A DNA stretch of 64,000 bases from Victivallales bacterium. GTDB lineage: Bacteria; Verrucomicrobiota; Lentisphaeria; Oligosphaerales; Oligosphaeraceae. A program made the translations under genes and the position numbers. Positions 36,000 to 45,929 of the stretch are shown piece after piece. The notes under the pieces are model-generated. The model was not told the origin of the DNA. It worked only from the letters and a program-made list of their open reading frames with translations, and did no database searches. Position 1 is the first letter of the stretch; every line of letters begins with the position of its first letter. The stretch is from assembly GCA_017964325.1 (NCBI GenBank), contig JAGCSE010000216.1:9913-73912 (forward strand), read 5' to 3'.

Positions 36000-38900
36000 T
36001 TCAACAACCATCCTTCACCAAACAACATACCATATATACAACATCCCTTTTCAGGTTTCATAATAAATCCATACAACCGCCAATACTTTTCACATCGCTC
36101 ACAAAAAACAGGCATTGGCTGTTTTTTCAATGCACTATCTTTCAGATTGTTAGGCTTCTTTTCATCCATTTCCCAAGGATATGGTCCGCTTTTTGTCACA
36201 ATCCGCCCCCAACGCAGACCAAGTCCCTTCATGGCATCAAGATTAGCCCAGGCGCCAGGGACAGTGACATTCTCATTTTCCCTATCATACATTATTGTCC
36301 AAGGCTGTTTTTCATTATAAGGTTCTGTTTCCTGCCATGAATTTGAATTTCTTCCATCTCTTTCAGGAACAATTTGTTCTGTTTCAAGACCTTCTCTCTC
36401 ATTCATTCGCTTCAAGTAAAACACCCCATGTCTCTCCGGCACCTCTGGAATAACTGGCTCGACAGGCTCTATAGGATACAAAGGTTGAGGTTCCAAAGGC
36501 CTTCCATCACCACCATCATCTCCGGCATTTCCGCCCTCCCCGGCATTTCCGCCCTCCCCGCCATTTCCGCCCTCCCCGCCATTTCCGCCCTCCCCGGCAT
36601 TTCCATCTCCGTTGACGTCTCCATTGTTTTCATGGTTTTCTTGATCGCCATTGTTTTCTTGATTCACAGAATCTTCAAATTCCAATTCCGCAACCACCTC
36701 TGTTATCTGTTCCTTCAGCCAATCAGGATAAGCATTTTGTATGGATATTTCCACGGAGCATTCCGACTCCGCCAATGTCTTTCCTTCTTTCCATATCCTG
36801 CCTCGACATCTATACAATCCTGGAGGAATCCCTTCGCTGTCAAAAGACAGATTCAACGCCTCTGTCCCCCCAAAAGCTACAGGAGAAATTTCCCATTGCT
36901 TCACGTCATAAACCTTCTCTGTTTCCGTATGTTCCAACGTCACATCTGCATATATCGGTTCTTCATTGCCATACACGACAACTGTCCCTTGCATAGAAGA
37001 ATCCTTGACAATCGCCTTTAGTCGCTGTCCTCTTGTATCCTCCGAAAACACAGCTTCTTGTGCAGATAAGATTTGTAGAGTATCCGTCACCCAACTGCGC
37101 ATTCGCACATCAGGCAAATGTGAAAAATTCACAATTCCAGCCTGCAATCCACCGGAAAACTCCACCTCCAACCATGTCACTACATTCGCGCTCTCCCATA
37201 CCACGGTTTCAGCCGTTCCATCCGAGATTTGCACAATACGCGACATGTCCCCCTTCGGCAATATAAGCTCTACATCAATCATCAACTCATCGCCCCATTC
37301 ATATCGTTCAGCAGTCTGCACATCCATTTCATAGCCGCTTCCGGTTCGCTCAACAGCAAGTTCCCCCAATGGAATGACAATGTCCTGCCCTGTATGGCTT
37401 GTCCATGAAACACCCCCACCAATCTGCACAACCTCATGTCCTTCATTTTCCGCTTCCCCAAGCCAGTAATCAAAACTCAAATCCCATTCCTCGCCGTCTT
37501 TCATGTCGTTGCGAGTCCATTCAAGCAAAACACTGCCATCAGATTGTTCTTCTCCCAAATGCTTTTCAACCATTCCGTTATATATTTTGCCAGGAACTTG
37601 CAAAACAACATCCACCGTTTGTGAAGAAATCTTCATCTGCGGCAATACGTCATCGGAAAGCGCCAATACCATCATGGCCGTCTCCATGCACGTCTGGCGC
37701 CAGTCAACACGTGTTAGTCCATAATAATACATATCTTCGTCAATCGTCCACTTGCCATCGGACTCCTGCCCCTCCAGAATCTTCCGCCAACCGCCCGTCA
37801 TCTGCCGCCCCGCCTCCAAACAACCATATCGCCAGTCAAATTCTGCTCCATTGAACACAACGCCTTTCACCCCTACGAGTCCCAAACCTTTTGCTACGCT
37901 CCACCAACTGTATCCGACATTGCGTCCTGGCGCTGTTCGCACCCAATCAAACAATTGCGCCGTCCCCTCAACAACCGCCTCACCGATTCCATACCGTTCG
38001 TCAAAACACTGCAACTCATCATCTAACAACCCATTTCCAGACATCAGAAGCAATCCTATGACTCCCGACGCATCCAATGATTCCGTATGGTTTCCAGGCG
38101 TTGACGGAGTATAGATGAAGCAATTCGTGGAACGATAATAGACGCTCTCCAAAAACGAACGGAATTTCAATCGCATATTACGATCAATCTCCACGCCCCA
38201 TTGCCCTGCAGCCAACAACGCCATATAATTCCAGCCAGCAATGGACAAATCATACCCGTCACTACCGTCACTGTAGTCGTATGCCCATGAATCCCTGCCA
38301 CTTGCAGACAACTGCGTCAGAATATAATCCACACCGTCCTCTACAATCTCCTGCAATGAACACGTTTTATCCATCCCCATGGGAGCCTCTCCATGAACCG
38401 TCATTTCATACTCTGGCATTGCCGCTGCAATCAATCCACACACAGAGATGGGATGAACATAATTCGAGTATTTCCAAGATGCTCCAAATCGCACAGCATG
38501 GCCATTGCCATTCACATCAATCTGATTTCCTGTAGGTTGTGACCATGTTTCACATACATTTGCAAGATAACGGACACCCTGTTCAACACATGGCAAAAAC
38601 GGATTGTCCTTCTTGTTTACGACACCGAATCCATGGTTGCCGAAAGCCCAGATGGCGCAAGCCGTCGTCGCCGTCCAATACCAGTCGCCATCGCCCTCTT
38701 GCCAGCCACCCGCTTCATTTTGACGCCGTTGCAGGTAATGCAGTCCACGTATCACTCCCAACTGCTTCCGCATGTCTATCCCTTCACGGGTTGTCCAATC
38801 CATATTGTTTACAACCGTCATCCGTTTGATTGCACAATGCTCCCGGCCTTGACCGTCCCAATATCGCAATCGAATTGTCACCATCCCCTCCACATTGCCA

Positions 38901-39238
38901 TTCAGCAATACAAATCGCTGGTAGTCAAACAGATGCCAACTGTCAGCCAACGGCTTCACTAATCCCTCTGCATGCTCGTCTCCTAAAACCACATTATCTC
39001 CCAAAACATATTCCCACACATACGACCACACTTCTCCACGTTCCATTGGAGATACGTCTTGATCCATTTTCTCCCAAGCCAAACTCAACACAGCATCATA
39101 GCTTCTTTTGCCGTCTAACACTCCCCAAAGTGTCGTTTCTTCATTTGCAACAATCGCATCCACAGGCATTAGCAGAATATTCTGGCACATCAGCCAAAAA
39201 CAACTGCAACACACTGCCACCATTATTTTCCAACACAT
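35996..39238 (-). CDS. Secreted alpha/alpha-toroid protein with Gly-rich linker (cassette gene 2)
   Basis: A 1,080-residue protein. I chose the ATG at 39238 because GGAGG lies 8 bases before it, inside the end of the upstream gene. The first 30 residues form a hydrophobic signal-like segment. Residues of about 150-560 are helical repeats with QW-type motifs (RRQNEAGGW, GQESDGKW), like the prenyltransferase/terpene-cyclase and complement-TED toroids. Beta-rich Ig-like segments follow. Near 890-930 is a linker of GEGGNGGEGGN repeats, then a Pro-rich stretch and a C-terminal domain with CERC and GCC cysteines. Its stop overlaps the RHS start. I know no function for this architecture. Confidence 0.78.
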   Translation of the reverse strand: MCWKIMVAVCCSCFWLMCQNILLMPVDAIVANEETTLWGVLDGKRSYDAVLSLAWEKMDQDVSPMERGEVWSYVWEYVLGDNVVLGDEHAEGLVKPLADSWHLFDYQRFVLLNGNVEGMVTIRLRYWDGQGREHCAIKRMTVVNNMDWTTREGIDMRKQLGVIRGLHYLQRRQNEAGGWQEGDGDWYWTATTACAIWAFGNHGFGVVNKKDNPFLPCVEQGVRYLANVCETWSQPTGNQIDVNGNGHAVRFGASWKYSNYVHPISVCGLIAAAMPEYEMTVHGEAPMGMDKTCSLQEIVEDGVDYILTQLSASGRDSWAYDYSDGSDGYDLSIAGWNYMALLAAGQWGVEIDRNMRLKFRSFLESVYYRSTNCFIYTPSTPGNHTESLDASGVIGLLLMSGNGLLDDELQCFDERYGIGEAVVEGTAQLFDWVRTAPGRNVGYSWWSVAKGLGLVGVKGVVFNGAEFDWRYGCLEAGRQMTGGWRKILEGQESDGKWTIDEDMYYYGLTRVDWRQTCMETAMMVLALSDDVLPQMKISSQTVDVVLQVPGKIYNGMVEKHLGEEQSDGSVLLEWTRNDMKDGEEWDLSFDYWLGEAENEGHEVVQIGGGVSWTSHTGQDIVIPLGELAVERTGSGYEMDVQTAERYEWGDELMIDVELILPKGDMSRIVQISDGTAETVVWESANVVTWLEVEFSGGLQAGIVNFSHLPDVRMRSWVTDTLQILSAQEAVFSEDTRGQRLKAIVKDSSMQGTVVVYGNEEPIYADVTLEHTETEKVYDVKQWEISPVAFGGTEALNLSFDSEGIPPGLYRCRGRIWKEGKTLAESECSVEISIQNAYPDWLKEQITEVVAELEFEDSVNQENNGDQENHENNGDVNGDGNAGEGGNGGEGGNGGEGGNAGEGGNAGDDGGDGRPLEPQPLYPIEPVEPVIPEVPERHGVFYLKRMNEREGLETEQIVPERDGRNSNSWQETEPYNEKQPWTIMYDRENENVTVPGAWANLDAMKGLGLRWGRIVTKSGPYPWEMDEKKPNNLKDSALKKQPMPVFCERCEKYWRLYGFIMKPEKGCCIYGMLFGEGWLLK
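36521..36605. repeat. 18-bp coding tandem repeat (Gly-rich linker)
   Basis: About five copies of an 18-base unit containing CCTCCCCGGCATTTCCG, encoding GEGGNA or GEGGNG on the minus strand inside the second cassette gene. The copies are nearly identical, so the linker length is likely variable between strains. Confidence 0.85.
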
Positions 39239-39243
39239 AATCA

Positions 39244-41172
39244 TCACCTCCAAACCAAATGGACATCAAACACGCCAAGTTTTTCTCCAATGGCAGACGT
39301 ATCCAGCCCATCCATCTGATATACCGACACTGCAACCACGCCCTTTTTCATCTTGTCTTCCGCTTTCACACAGAACCTCGCCTTGCCCTCCGTCACCTTC
39401 ACTGCACACAAAAAACCATCAACCCATTGAGTATGCAAATCCATATCTCCCTCGCAATGACCATAATAGGACTGTACAGCCAACCAACCATCCATCATCC
39501 GCCTCCCTTCCGAATCATATATCTCCTCAAGTTCAATCTCAAGTTCCTCACCATTTTCATCAACCAGCCGTCTGTCATCAGGCTTCACCGAAAAGCCCGC
39601 CTCGTGTCCGACAGGCATTTCTTCCCCAATACATCGAATCTTCAATGTATGCCTCAATCGCGCCGCCCCCAATTCAATCTGCCTCGGCCGAACATCATTC
39701 TCAACCTCATAACTCTTTTCCTTTACAATAGTTATCAATCTCTTGCACACATACTCCCCCTGCATCGTCACCAACCGTCCTGTCAATTCATACACACCAA
39801 GCAGTTCCAACCTCATGCTCCATTTTCGTTCTAACAAACACTGACAACGACGACCTTTTCTTGACAGCTCGACCTCCACCTCCCCGCCATCCATCTCAAC
39901 ACCATCTTTGGACAATTTCCATTCCAATTCCGCCACTCCATCTACGTTCCCGTCATACTCCCAAGACAATTCCAAATCCGTCTCCAATTCTTCACCAAGA
40001 TACAAAACCTTGTCATGTCCAGGTCTGTCCCATTTGAATTTCCGACAGGTCATGTCCTCCTTTATCACAAAAACCAACACCACCTCCTCAAGCCAAGATC
40101 CATCCATATCCCATACAACGACTTGCAACTCATAGCCACCCGCTCCTTGCACACCAGTAAACCAACTGACACGACCATCCGTCACCTCTCCCGCATAAAC
40201 AAAATCCACAAGCTCATCATCCCTGTAAATCTCAAGCGTCACGACATTTCCATCTGTCAATCCCACCAATTCTATTTCCGCAAACTCACGTGCGCCAAAC
40301 ATCGCCACATCTTCGTCGTCCTTCCAACCAATCTGCATCCCCTCCCCTTCCTTCACCGCCACCAGAAAAGCCCCAAGCGCATCTACAACTGCACACGTCG
40401 TCAGCCAATCATCCTCAATACTGTCATCATGCCATTGTCCATCTTCCGACTGTAAATTCACCAGCCAACTTGCCAGCCACTTCCAATCGTCATGCAATCC
40501 CAGAAGACACAATCCCTTCAATGCCAATGCCTTGTCATAAGCTCCACCACGATTGCCCAAAACCTCCGTCCTCCATTGTTGTTCAAGCCATAATACACAA
40601 TCGTCCAACAATTTGCGACTTTTCGCATCCAATCCCCAACCATGCCGACGCACCATTCCGCCAACCTTTACCAGTTGACACACAACACGCTGCTCGTATG
40701 TCCCGCGACGACACAACGCCACGCACCCATCATCCATGAATCTTTTTACCAGCCAATTCCAGCCAATTCCACATTCCTTTGGCGGCATCTCCAAATCCAG
40801 CAGACATTCCATCGCCAACAACGTCCCCCATACCTCAGATTGCCCCCCAGCCTCTACAGGCCACCCACCGTCCACATTTTGAAGTCTGGTCAATGCCTTA
40901 ACCTCCCGTGCGCAAACAACATCACGCATCCCGTCAAGAAGTCCGCCATCACCTTCCTTCGACATCAATTGTACCTGCAATGCCAATCTCGCTTGCTCGC
41001 CAGCCTTGCCACCATGCCGCCCCAGCACGCCTATACCATAATAATAGGCCCAACATCCATGTTCGCCGCTCCCCCCCGCAATCATCGCCTCCATGCCACC
41101 ACGATAGGCCGAATCAAGCCCAAGCACCGAAATACCAATCAACAATAGCAGAATAATGCTTTTTATTTTCAT
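39244..41172 (-). CDS. Secreted alpha/alpha-toroid protein (cassette gene 1)
   Basis: A 642-residue protein starting MKIKSIILLLLIGISVLG, which is a signal peptide. Residues of about 20-290 form a helical toroid with QW-type motifs (RLQNVDGGW, NLQSEDGQW), followed by beta-rich Ig-like segments. It shares this plan with the larger second gene, and the two may be ancient duplicates. A GTG one codon earlier is a possible start, but ATG follows GAGGAAA at a suitable distance. It is the first gene behind a consensus promoter. No cyclase or transferase active-site motif is visible. Confidence 0.78.
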   Translation of the reverse strand: MKIKSIILLLLIGISVLGLDSAYRGGMEAMIAGGSGEHGCWAYYYGIGVLGRHGGKAGEQARLALQVQLMSKEGDGGLLDGMRDVVCAREVKALTRLQNVDGGWPVEAGGQSEVWGTLLAMECLLDLEMPPKECGIGWNWLVKRFMDDGCVALCRRGTYEQRVVCQLVKVGGMVRRHGWGLDAKSRKLLDDCVLWLEQQWRTEVLGNRGGAYDKALALKGLCLLGLHDDWKWLASWLVNLQSEDGQWHDDSIEDDWLTTCAVVDALGAFLVAVKEGEGMQIGWKDDEDVAMFGAREFAEIELVGLTDGNVVTLEIYRDDELVDFVYAGEVTDGRVSWFTGVQGAGGYELQVVVWDMDGSWLEEVVLVFVIKEDMTCRKFKWDRPGHDKVLYLGEELETDLELSWEYDGNVDGVAELEWKLSKDGVEMDGGEVEVELSRKGRRCQCLLERKWSMRLELLGVYELTGRLVTMQGEYVCKRLITIVKEKSYEVENDVRPRQIELGAARLRHTLKIRCIGEEMPVGHEAGFSVKPDDRRLVDENGEELEIELEEIYDSEGRRMMDGWLAVQSYYGHCEGDMDLHTQWVDGFLCAVKVTEGKARFCVKAEDKMKKGVVAVSVYQMDGLDTSAIGEKLGVFDVHLVWR

Positions 41173-41206
41173 CACTTTCCTCGTTATATTTTCTTATTAT
41201 TGCATT

Positions 41207-41234
41207 ATTATACCCTCCATTTTTCCATTGTCAA
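41207..41234 (-). promoter_or_regulatory. Consensus sigma70 promoter of the toroid-RHS cassette
   Basis: Read on the minus strand: TTGACA (41234-41229), a 16-base spacer, then TATAAT (41212-41207). Both boxes match the consensus exactly. The start codon of the first cassette gene lies about 35 bases below the -10 box. Confidence 0.75.
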
Positions 41235-41284
41235 ATGGCCACAGAAATATTTTATTGCATTTTAAATATTTTATAAAATTAGTT

Positions 41285-41360
41285 TAATAGACTTATATAA
41301 TGATTCTCAATGATTCTTTACGATTTATGATGATTCTCTATGATTCATTTTTATCAATAT
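41285..41360. repeat. Degenerate TGATTCT direct repeats
   Basis: Five or so copies of ATGATTCT or close variants lie upstream of the cassette promoter in a very AT-rich stretch that has no open frame. They could be operator sites or simple repeats. Confidence 0.5.
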
Positions 41361-41461
41361 TTAATGATAATAAATGAATTAACCATAATTTCAGTCATCG
41401 TCATGTAACTCATTTTCAATGCAGTCCTTCCTCATCTCCTCCTGCAAACTCCCCAAGACAC

Positions 41462-41501
41462 AAAAAAGCGGAGGCCGATGAAATGAATCATCGGCCTCCG
41501 C
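41462..41501 (-). terminator. Rho-independent terminator of the pseudopilin gene
   Basis: A perfect 14-bp stem (GCGGAGGCCGATGA at 41468-41481 with its complement at 41488-41501), a 6-base loop and, on the minus strand, six T residues. It lies about 35 bases after the pseudopilin stop. Confidence 0.93.
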
Positions 41502-41533
41502 AAATGAGAATTTTTCAGACTAAAGAACAGCGA

Positions 41534-42199
41534 TTATTTCGTCTTATTCCAGAGGATGTCCTTGTCCATGCCTTCAAAATGCTTGATACTGGAAGCATGG
41601 CCGTCAATGAAGCAGAGGTTCGCCAAATCATTGTGGCGACGGGCGATCTTGCAGTTGGTGCTGTTGATGTCGAAGAAAGTCGCATCGTTCCAGAGTTCAT
41701 TCTGGATTGTATCGATGGCGTTGCAAGTCTCGGACGGATACTTGAACTGGCCCAACGTGGGCGTGCTGCCAGTACCATTGTGGCTCATCGTACCGGTTAT
41801 ACGGTCAGGACGCGTGAAATTGTATTTGACGGGGCGCTGCAAAACGGAGCAGATGGAATGGTCGTCTGTCGCAGGATTACGCCAACTGTATTCCAACGGC
41901 GTCGTGGCGGGGCAGAGGAAGCTCTTCCATTCACCCGTGTAGTTGTAGAAGGCGTCTTCCCACCACCACAGGTCGGCTTCCGGTCTGCCGTAGAACAGCG
42001 ACCAGCAGAGGTTGTCGTCGTAGTCATTGCTGTACATGGTTGAAGCCAGACCAATCTGCTTCAAATTACTCGTGCAGGAGATGGCACGGGCCTTTTCACG
42101 GGCCTTCGCCAGAGCGGGCAGCAACATGGCCGCCAAGATGGCGATGATCGCAATCACAACCAGCAGCTCAATCAGCGTAAAACTCAAAATTTTCTTCAT
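41534..42199 (-). CDS. Type II secretion-like pseudopilin (N-terminal methylation, DGH tail)
   Basis: A 221-residue protein. I chose the ATG giving [20 protein letters not shown], since the longer frame only adds an unrelated leader. The FTLIELL prepilin signal has Ser rather than Gly before the cleavage site, as is common in Lentisphaerae. The tail has CFIDGHASS, the H-X9-DG-type ending of PVC-group pseudopilins. These proteins exist in large numbers in Lentisphaerae genomes and are thought to be exported through a type II or IV pilus-like system. The PilT-like ATPase at 4.3 kb may belong to the same machinery. It is a single gene with its own terminator. Confidence 0.9.
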   Translation of the reverse strand: MKKILSFTLIELLVVIAIIAILAAMLLPALAKAREKARAISCTSNLKQIGLASTMYSNDYDDNLCWSLFYGRPEADLWWWEDAFYNYTGEWKSFLCPATTPLEYSWRNPATDDHSICSVLQRPVKYNFTRPDRITGTMSHNGTGSTPTLGQFKYPSETCNAIDTIQNELWNDATFFDINSTNCKIARRHNDLANLCFIDGHASSIKHFEGMDKDILWNKTK

Positions 42200-42349
42200 T
42201 TGCCTTTTTCCTTTTTTAATTTGATTGTTTGACACTACCCATTCTCTTTACTCAATACGCATTGAAAAATTAATTTAACATTAATTTTTCTTTCTGTCAA
42301 CAAATAATTGATTATTTTTTAAAAAAAACGCTGTTTCCCGAAGATTATT

Positions 42350-44524
42350 TTATTTCTGCACCTTCATTAGATAATCCCCCATGATGCGCAACGTCTCGTC
42401 CAGAATCAAATCATGGGCGTCTTCAATCTTCTCTTCCTTCTTCTTGCTTTGCCTGCTTTGCTTACGAGAATTCTTTCGTTGCGCCTGGAATTTCTGCACC
42501 ATCTTGGAAGCCTTCTCCTCACTGGCCATGAAAGCCTTCCTTTCGCTCTTGTTCAAAGAGACTTCCTTCTTCTCCCGCAACTGCTTATAGAAATCGATGT
42601 CATTGAAATACTCCTGGAAATCAGCGGCAGCGGCCACGCGCGCCTCGGATTTCTGCCGCAAATCGTCTTTCAGGCTCGCCACTTCGGTAAATATCGGATA
42701 TTTCGTCGGTTCGATTTCATCCCATTTCAACACGTATGGCAGCGTTTCCTCTCGTGTCTCCATACAATCTGCAAACGAACGGAACGTAATGTCAGGCGTC
42801 ACGCCACGAACCTGCGTCGATTGACCATTGATTCTGTAGAACTTAGCAATCGTCATTTTCAAGGAGCCAAAGCCGCCGTCCTGAGAGATGCGCCTCATGC
42901 CAAAACTACGGTCCAGATCGTACGCATTCTGCACCGTCCCCTTGCCGTGGGTCGTCTTGTCGCCGACAAGCAGCGCACGGCCGCTGTCCTGCAACGCAGC
43001 TGCAACGATTTCACTTGCGGATGCGCTGAAATGATCGACCATCACCATCAACGGTCCCTCATAAACGACATCCTTATCTCTGTCCATCAAACGTTTGACA
43101 CCACCTTGCTGGTCACGAATCTGCACCACGGGGCCTTCCTTGAAAAACAGCCCCGCCAGACTGACGGCATCGTCGAGACTGCCGCCGCCGTTGCCGCGGA
43201 AATCCAGTACCACACCATCGATTCCACCGTTTTTCACACCTTCCTCCAACAGCTTACGCACATCGCGGCTGGAACTCTTGTAATCCTTGTCCCCGTTGTT
43301 GCGCGCTCCGAAATCCGCATAGAACGACGGCAGGTAAATCACAAGAACTTGCGCATCTTTGCCATTCTCCAATTTGATGGTCTTGACTTCGGACTGCGCC
43401 TCCGCCTCCTTCAACTCCACTTTGTCACGCACGATTGTAATCTGCTTCGGCGTATTGGAGCCTTCCTCCAATATCGTCAAATGCACTTTCGTACCGCTCT
43501 TGCCGCGAATCTGGCTCACGACCTTGCCAAGTTTCATATCGACCACATCCACAGGCTCCGCACCATCCTGCGCAACGGCGATGATGCGGTCCCCCTCCTT
43601 CAGCCGCCCGTCACGATCCGCAGGACCGCCTGGAACGATGGAGACGACAACGACATACGAATCCTTCGTGGAAAGCGTCGCACCAATGCCTTGCAGCGAC
43701 AAACTCAAATCGATGTCAAAATTCTCCTTCGTCTCTGGAGCCATATACACGGAATGCGGATCATACGTCTTCGTGAGACTCGACAAGAAAATCTCCATGA
43801 CTTCAATGGACTCCACATCTAAACGCCTTTTGTAAGCACGTGCATACGACTGCGCTAGACGGTCTTTTGGCGGCAGCAGATGGATGTCCTTCGTCTCTGT
43901 TTCTTCGCCTTTCTCCGCCTTCTTTTTCGCCTCTTCCGCATTCTTTTCCTCTCCGAGCTGATCTGCGAGCAGAGCGTTTTTCACACGACGACGCCACAAG
44001 TCCTTCTGCTCCTCCTTCGTCTTGCACCACGGCATTTCCTTGTAATCTGTCCTGATGCTTTCAGAAAGCGAAAAGTCATGTTCGGCATATACAGCCTCCA
44101 CCGAATAGACCGCCCACTGCTGCATCCGCTCCAGCAGACGTTCATACACCTTGAAGGCAAAATCAACACGTCGCCTCAAATTCGTTCCATCTCCTAAAAT
44201 CGTCTCGTATGAACGGAAATCCTCTATGTCGCTTTCCAAGAAATACATCCGCGTATAATCCAAACTGCGGAAATATTCATTGAACCACACACTCGAACGC
44301 TGTGCGTCAATCTTGCCAGGCGTATAATGATATTGGCAAATGAAATTGACAACTCTCCGATTCAAATCCAAATCACGTGAATTGAACTGCGGGGCTTTGG
44401 GCGGACGCTTCAGCATCTCCTCCACCGTCTCCTCCGCTCCGAACACCGCACCTTGCGCAAATATCAGAACAACCGCTGCAAGACAGGCCAGATGAATCCC
44501 TTTTACCCTTTTCTTGAAAAACAT
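42350..44524 (-). CDS. prc: Tail-specific protease (Prc/CtpA, peptidase family S41)
   Basis: A 724-residue protein with a signal peptide of about 28 residues. It has an N-terminal helical domain typical of Prc and a PDZ domain near 275-365 (GIGATLSTKDSYVVVVSIVPGGPA). The S41 core has DFRGNGGGSL, with Ser502 in SASASE and Lys528 in THGKGTVQ as catalytic dyad. The length fits E. coli Prc (about 680). It trims C-terminal tails of periplasmic proteins. A charged insert with Glu and Lys lies near 190-215. It starts about 60 bases after the DciA-like gene stops, so these may be co-transcribed. Confidence 0.93.
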   Translation of the reverse strand: MFFKKRVKGIHLACLAAVVLIFAQGAVFGAEETVEEMLKRPPKAPQFNSRDLDLNRRVVNFICQYHYTPGKIDAQRSSVWFNEYFRSLDYTRMYFLESDIEDFRSYETILGDGTNLRRRVDFAFKVYERLLERMQQWAVYSVEAVYAEHDFSLSESIRTDYKEMPWCKTKEEQKDLWRRRVKNALLADQLGEEKNAEEAKKKAEKGEETETKDIHLLPPKDRLAQSYARAYKRRLDVESIEVMEIFLSSLTKTYDPHSVYMAPETKENFDIDLSLSLQGIGATLSTKDSYVVVVSIVPGGPADRDGRLKEGDRIIAVAQDGAEPVDVVDMKLGKVVSQIRGKSGTKVHLTILEEGSNTPKQITIVRDKVELKEAEAQSEVKTIKLENGKDAQVLVIYLPSFYADFGARNNGDKDYKSSSRDVRKLLEEGVKNGGIDGVVLDFRGNGGGSLDDAVSLAGLFFKEGPVVQIRDQQGGVKRLMDRDKDVVYEGPLMVMVDHFSASASEIVAAALQDSGRALLVGDKTTHGKGTVQNAYDLDRSFGMRRISQDGGFGSLKMTIAKFYRINGQSTQVRGVTPDITFRSFADCMETREETLPYVLKWDEIEPTKYPIFTEVASLKDDLRQKSEARVAAAADFQEYFNDIDFYKQLREKKEVSLNKSERKAFMASEEKASKMVQKFQAQRKNSRKQSRQSKKKEEKIEDAHDLILDETLRIMGDYLMKVQK

Positions 44525-44583
44525 TTCTTTTCCCTTTTTTCAAATATTGTTTGCGTCTTTTTCAGACTTTAGATTTTTCTAAC

Positions 44584-45126
44584 TCAAACAAACTCAAGTT
44601 TTTTCACATATCCCTCGCTAGCTGACGACACCTTTTCCAACAACTCCTTCTTCATCGACCGTTCAAACACAAACCTCACCGTCGAGTTCAACACGCGGAT
44701 GCGCAGGCATCCGTTGACCAGACTCAACGGCCGGCACATTTTCGCGTTGTCCTCCCCCACAATCTCCTTCCAGCCATCCTGCAATTTCGTCAAAAGCAGC
44801 ATCTCCAACTGCCCCACGTCAGCAAGCACGTCATTCACCATCGCCCCCATGTCCGCCTTCATCGGACGCAAATCCGCGAACACGGCCGCCTCGCGTTCTT
44901 CGCCAAGCCAACTTCCCAGAAGTTCTTCGCGACTCGCCTCCCGCTTGCTCGGTATGCGCCATTCGCCAACCTTCCGTTCGCTGTCCTCACGCCTAAGCCA
45001 TTCGTCTTGAACTCCGTTCAACTTTCCGCTCCTTTGACACCGTTTCCATTGTTTTGTTCCGTCACTCCCCCCATCCCATGCAAAATCTATTAACATAATG
45101 CCATTTACTTCTTTTTCACCCAACAA
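44584..45126 (-). CDS. DciA-like (DUF721) protein
   Basis: A 180-residue protein. The last 90 residues match the DUF721/DciA pattern: LQDGWKEIVGEDNAKMCRPLSLVNGCLRIRVLNSTVRFVFE. The first 60 residues are charged and unlike other members, so the true start could be the ATG further in. DciA loads the replicative helicase DnaB in bacteria that lack DnaC, so a role in replication start or fork restart is likely. It lies upstream of prc on the minus strand and divergent from the YggS gene. Confidence 0.75.
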   Translation of the reverse strand: MLGEKEVNGIMLIDFAWDGGSDGTKQWKRCQRSGKLNGVQDEWLRREDSERKVGEWRIPSKREASREELLGSWLGEEREAAVFADLRPMKADMGAMVNDVLADVGQLEMLLLTKLQDGWKEIVGEDNAKMCRPLSLVNGCLRIRVLNSTVRFVFERSMKKELLEKVSSASEGYVKKLEFV

Positions 45127-45203
45127 CTATTCGACTAACTCAAGTTTTCTTATTATATTAATTGGAACATTCATTTATCGCTGTCATTCGGAGCCATCCA
45201 ATC

Positions 45204-45875
45204 ATGATCGCAGAAAATCTGAAATCCATAAAAGACCGCATCGCCGCCGCCCTCTCAAAAGCCAACCGCCCGCAGGATGGCGCCATGCTGCTCGCCGTCT
45301 CCAAAACCTTCCCGCCGGAAACCATCATTGAAGCATATCATGCGGGACAGCGTGCATTCGGCGAAAACCGTGTCCAGGAACTCGTTGAAAAGGCTCCAAA
45401 ACTGCCGCAGGACATCGTTTGGCACGTCATCGGCCATCTCCAGCAGAACAAAGTCCGGCAAGCCCTTCAGCACGCCATTTGCATCCATTCCGTCGATTCA
45501 TCCGAACTGTTCGCACGCATCAATCGCATTGCCAATGAATTGCGTGTCTCCCCCACCATCCTTCTAGAAGTCAATATTTCAGGCGAAGAATCGAAATTCG
45601 GCCTCAAGCCAGACGACGTCGAAAGGGTCATTGCGGACAATCTCGGAGGCTCCGCCCACTGCGCAGGGCTCATGACCGTCGCCCCCGCCACCGCCACGGA
45701 AACCGAACTCCACGGTATTTTCGCCGCGTTACGAAACCTCCGCGACAAATTGCAGTCTAATTTAAATATATCCCTCCCTGAACTGTCCATGGGCATGTCG
45801 GGGGATTTCGAAATCGCCATCGCCGAAGGCGCGACCATCGTCCGCGTCGGCTCCGCAATCTTCGGACATCGTTGA
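45204..45875 (+). CDS. YggS/PLPBP family pyridoxal phosphate homeostasis protein
   Basis: A 223-residue TIM-barrel protein: LLAVSKTFPPE with the PLP-binding Lys34, then GENRVQELVEK, WHVIGHLQQNK, and the C-terminal ELSMGMSGDFEIAIAEGATIVRVG. I chose the ATG at MIAENLKSIKD, which matches the family N-terminus. The longer frame uses a TTG with an unrelated leader. It binds PLP without catalysis and buffers the cofactor pool. It lies about 50 bases before the Sel1-repeat gene on the same strand. Confidence 0.93.
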   Translation: MIAENLKSIKDRIAAALSKANRPQDGAMLLAVSKTFPPETIIEAYHAGQRAFGENRVQELVEKAPKLPQDIVWHVIGHLQQNKVRQALQHAICIHSVDSSELFARINRIANELRVSPTILLEVNISGEESKFGLKPDDVERVIADNLGGSAHCAGLMTVAPATATETELHGIFAALRNLRDKLQSNLNISLPELSMGMSGDFEIAIAEGATIVRVGSAIFGHR

Positions 45876-45929
45876 CAACCATCGCAATATCATTTACACC
45901 AATATCTTAACATCAACCGAGGCCTACGC

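Noticed and set aside
36374..37021. Plus-strand frame over the second cassette gene
   Set aside because: It is antisense to a well-supported coding region with signal peptide and toroid motifs.
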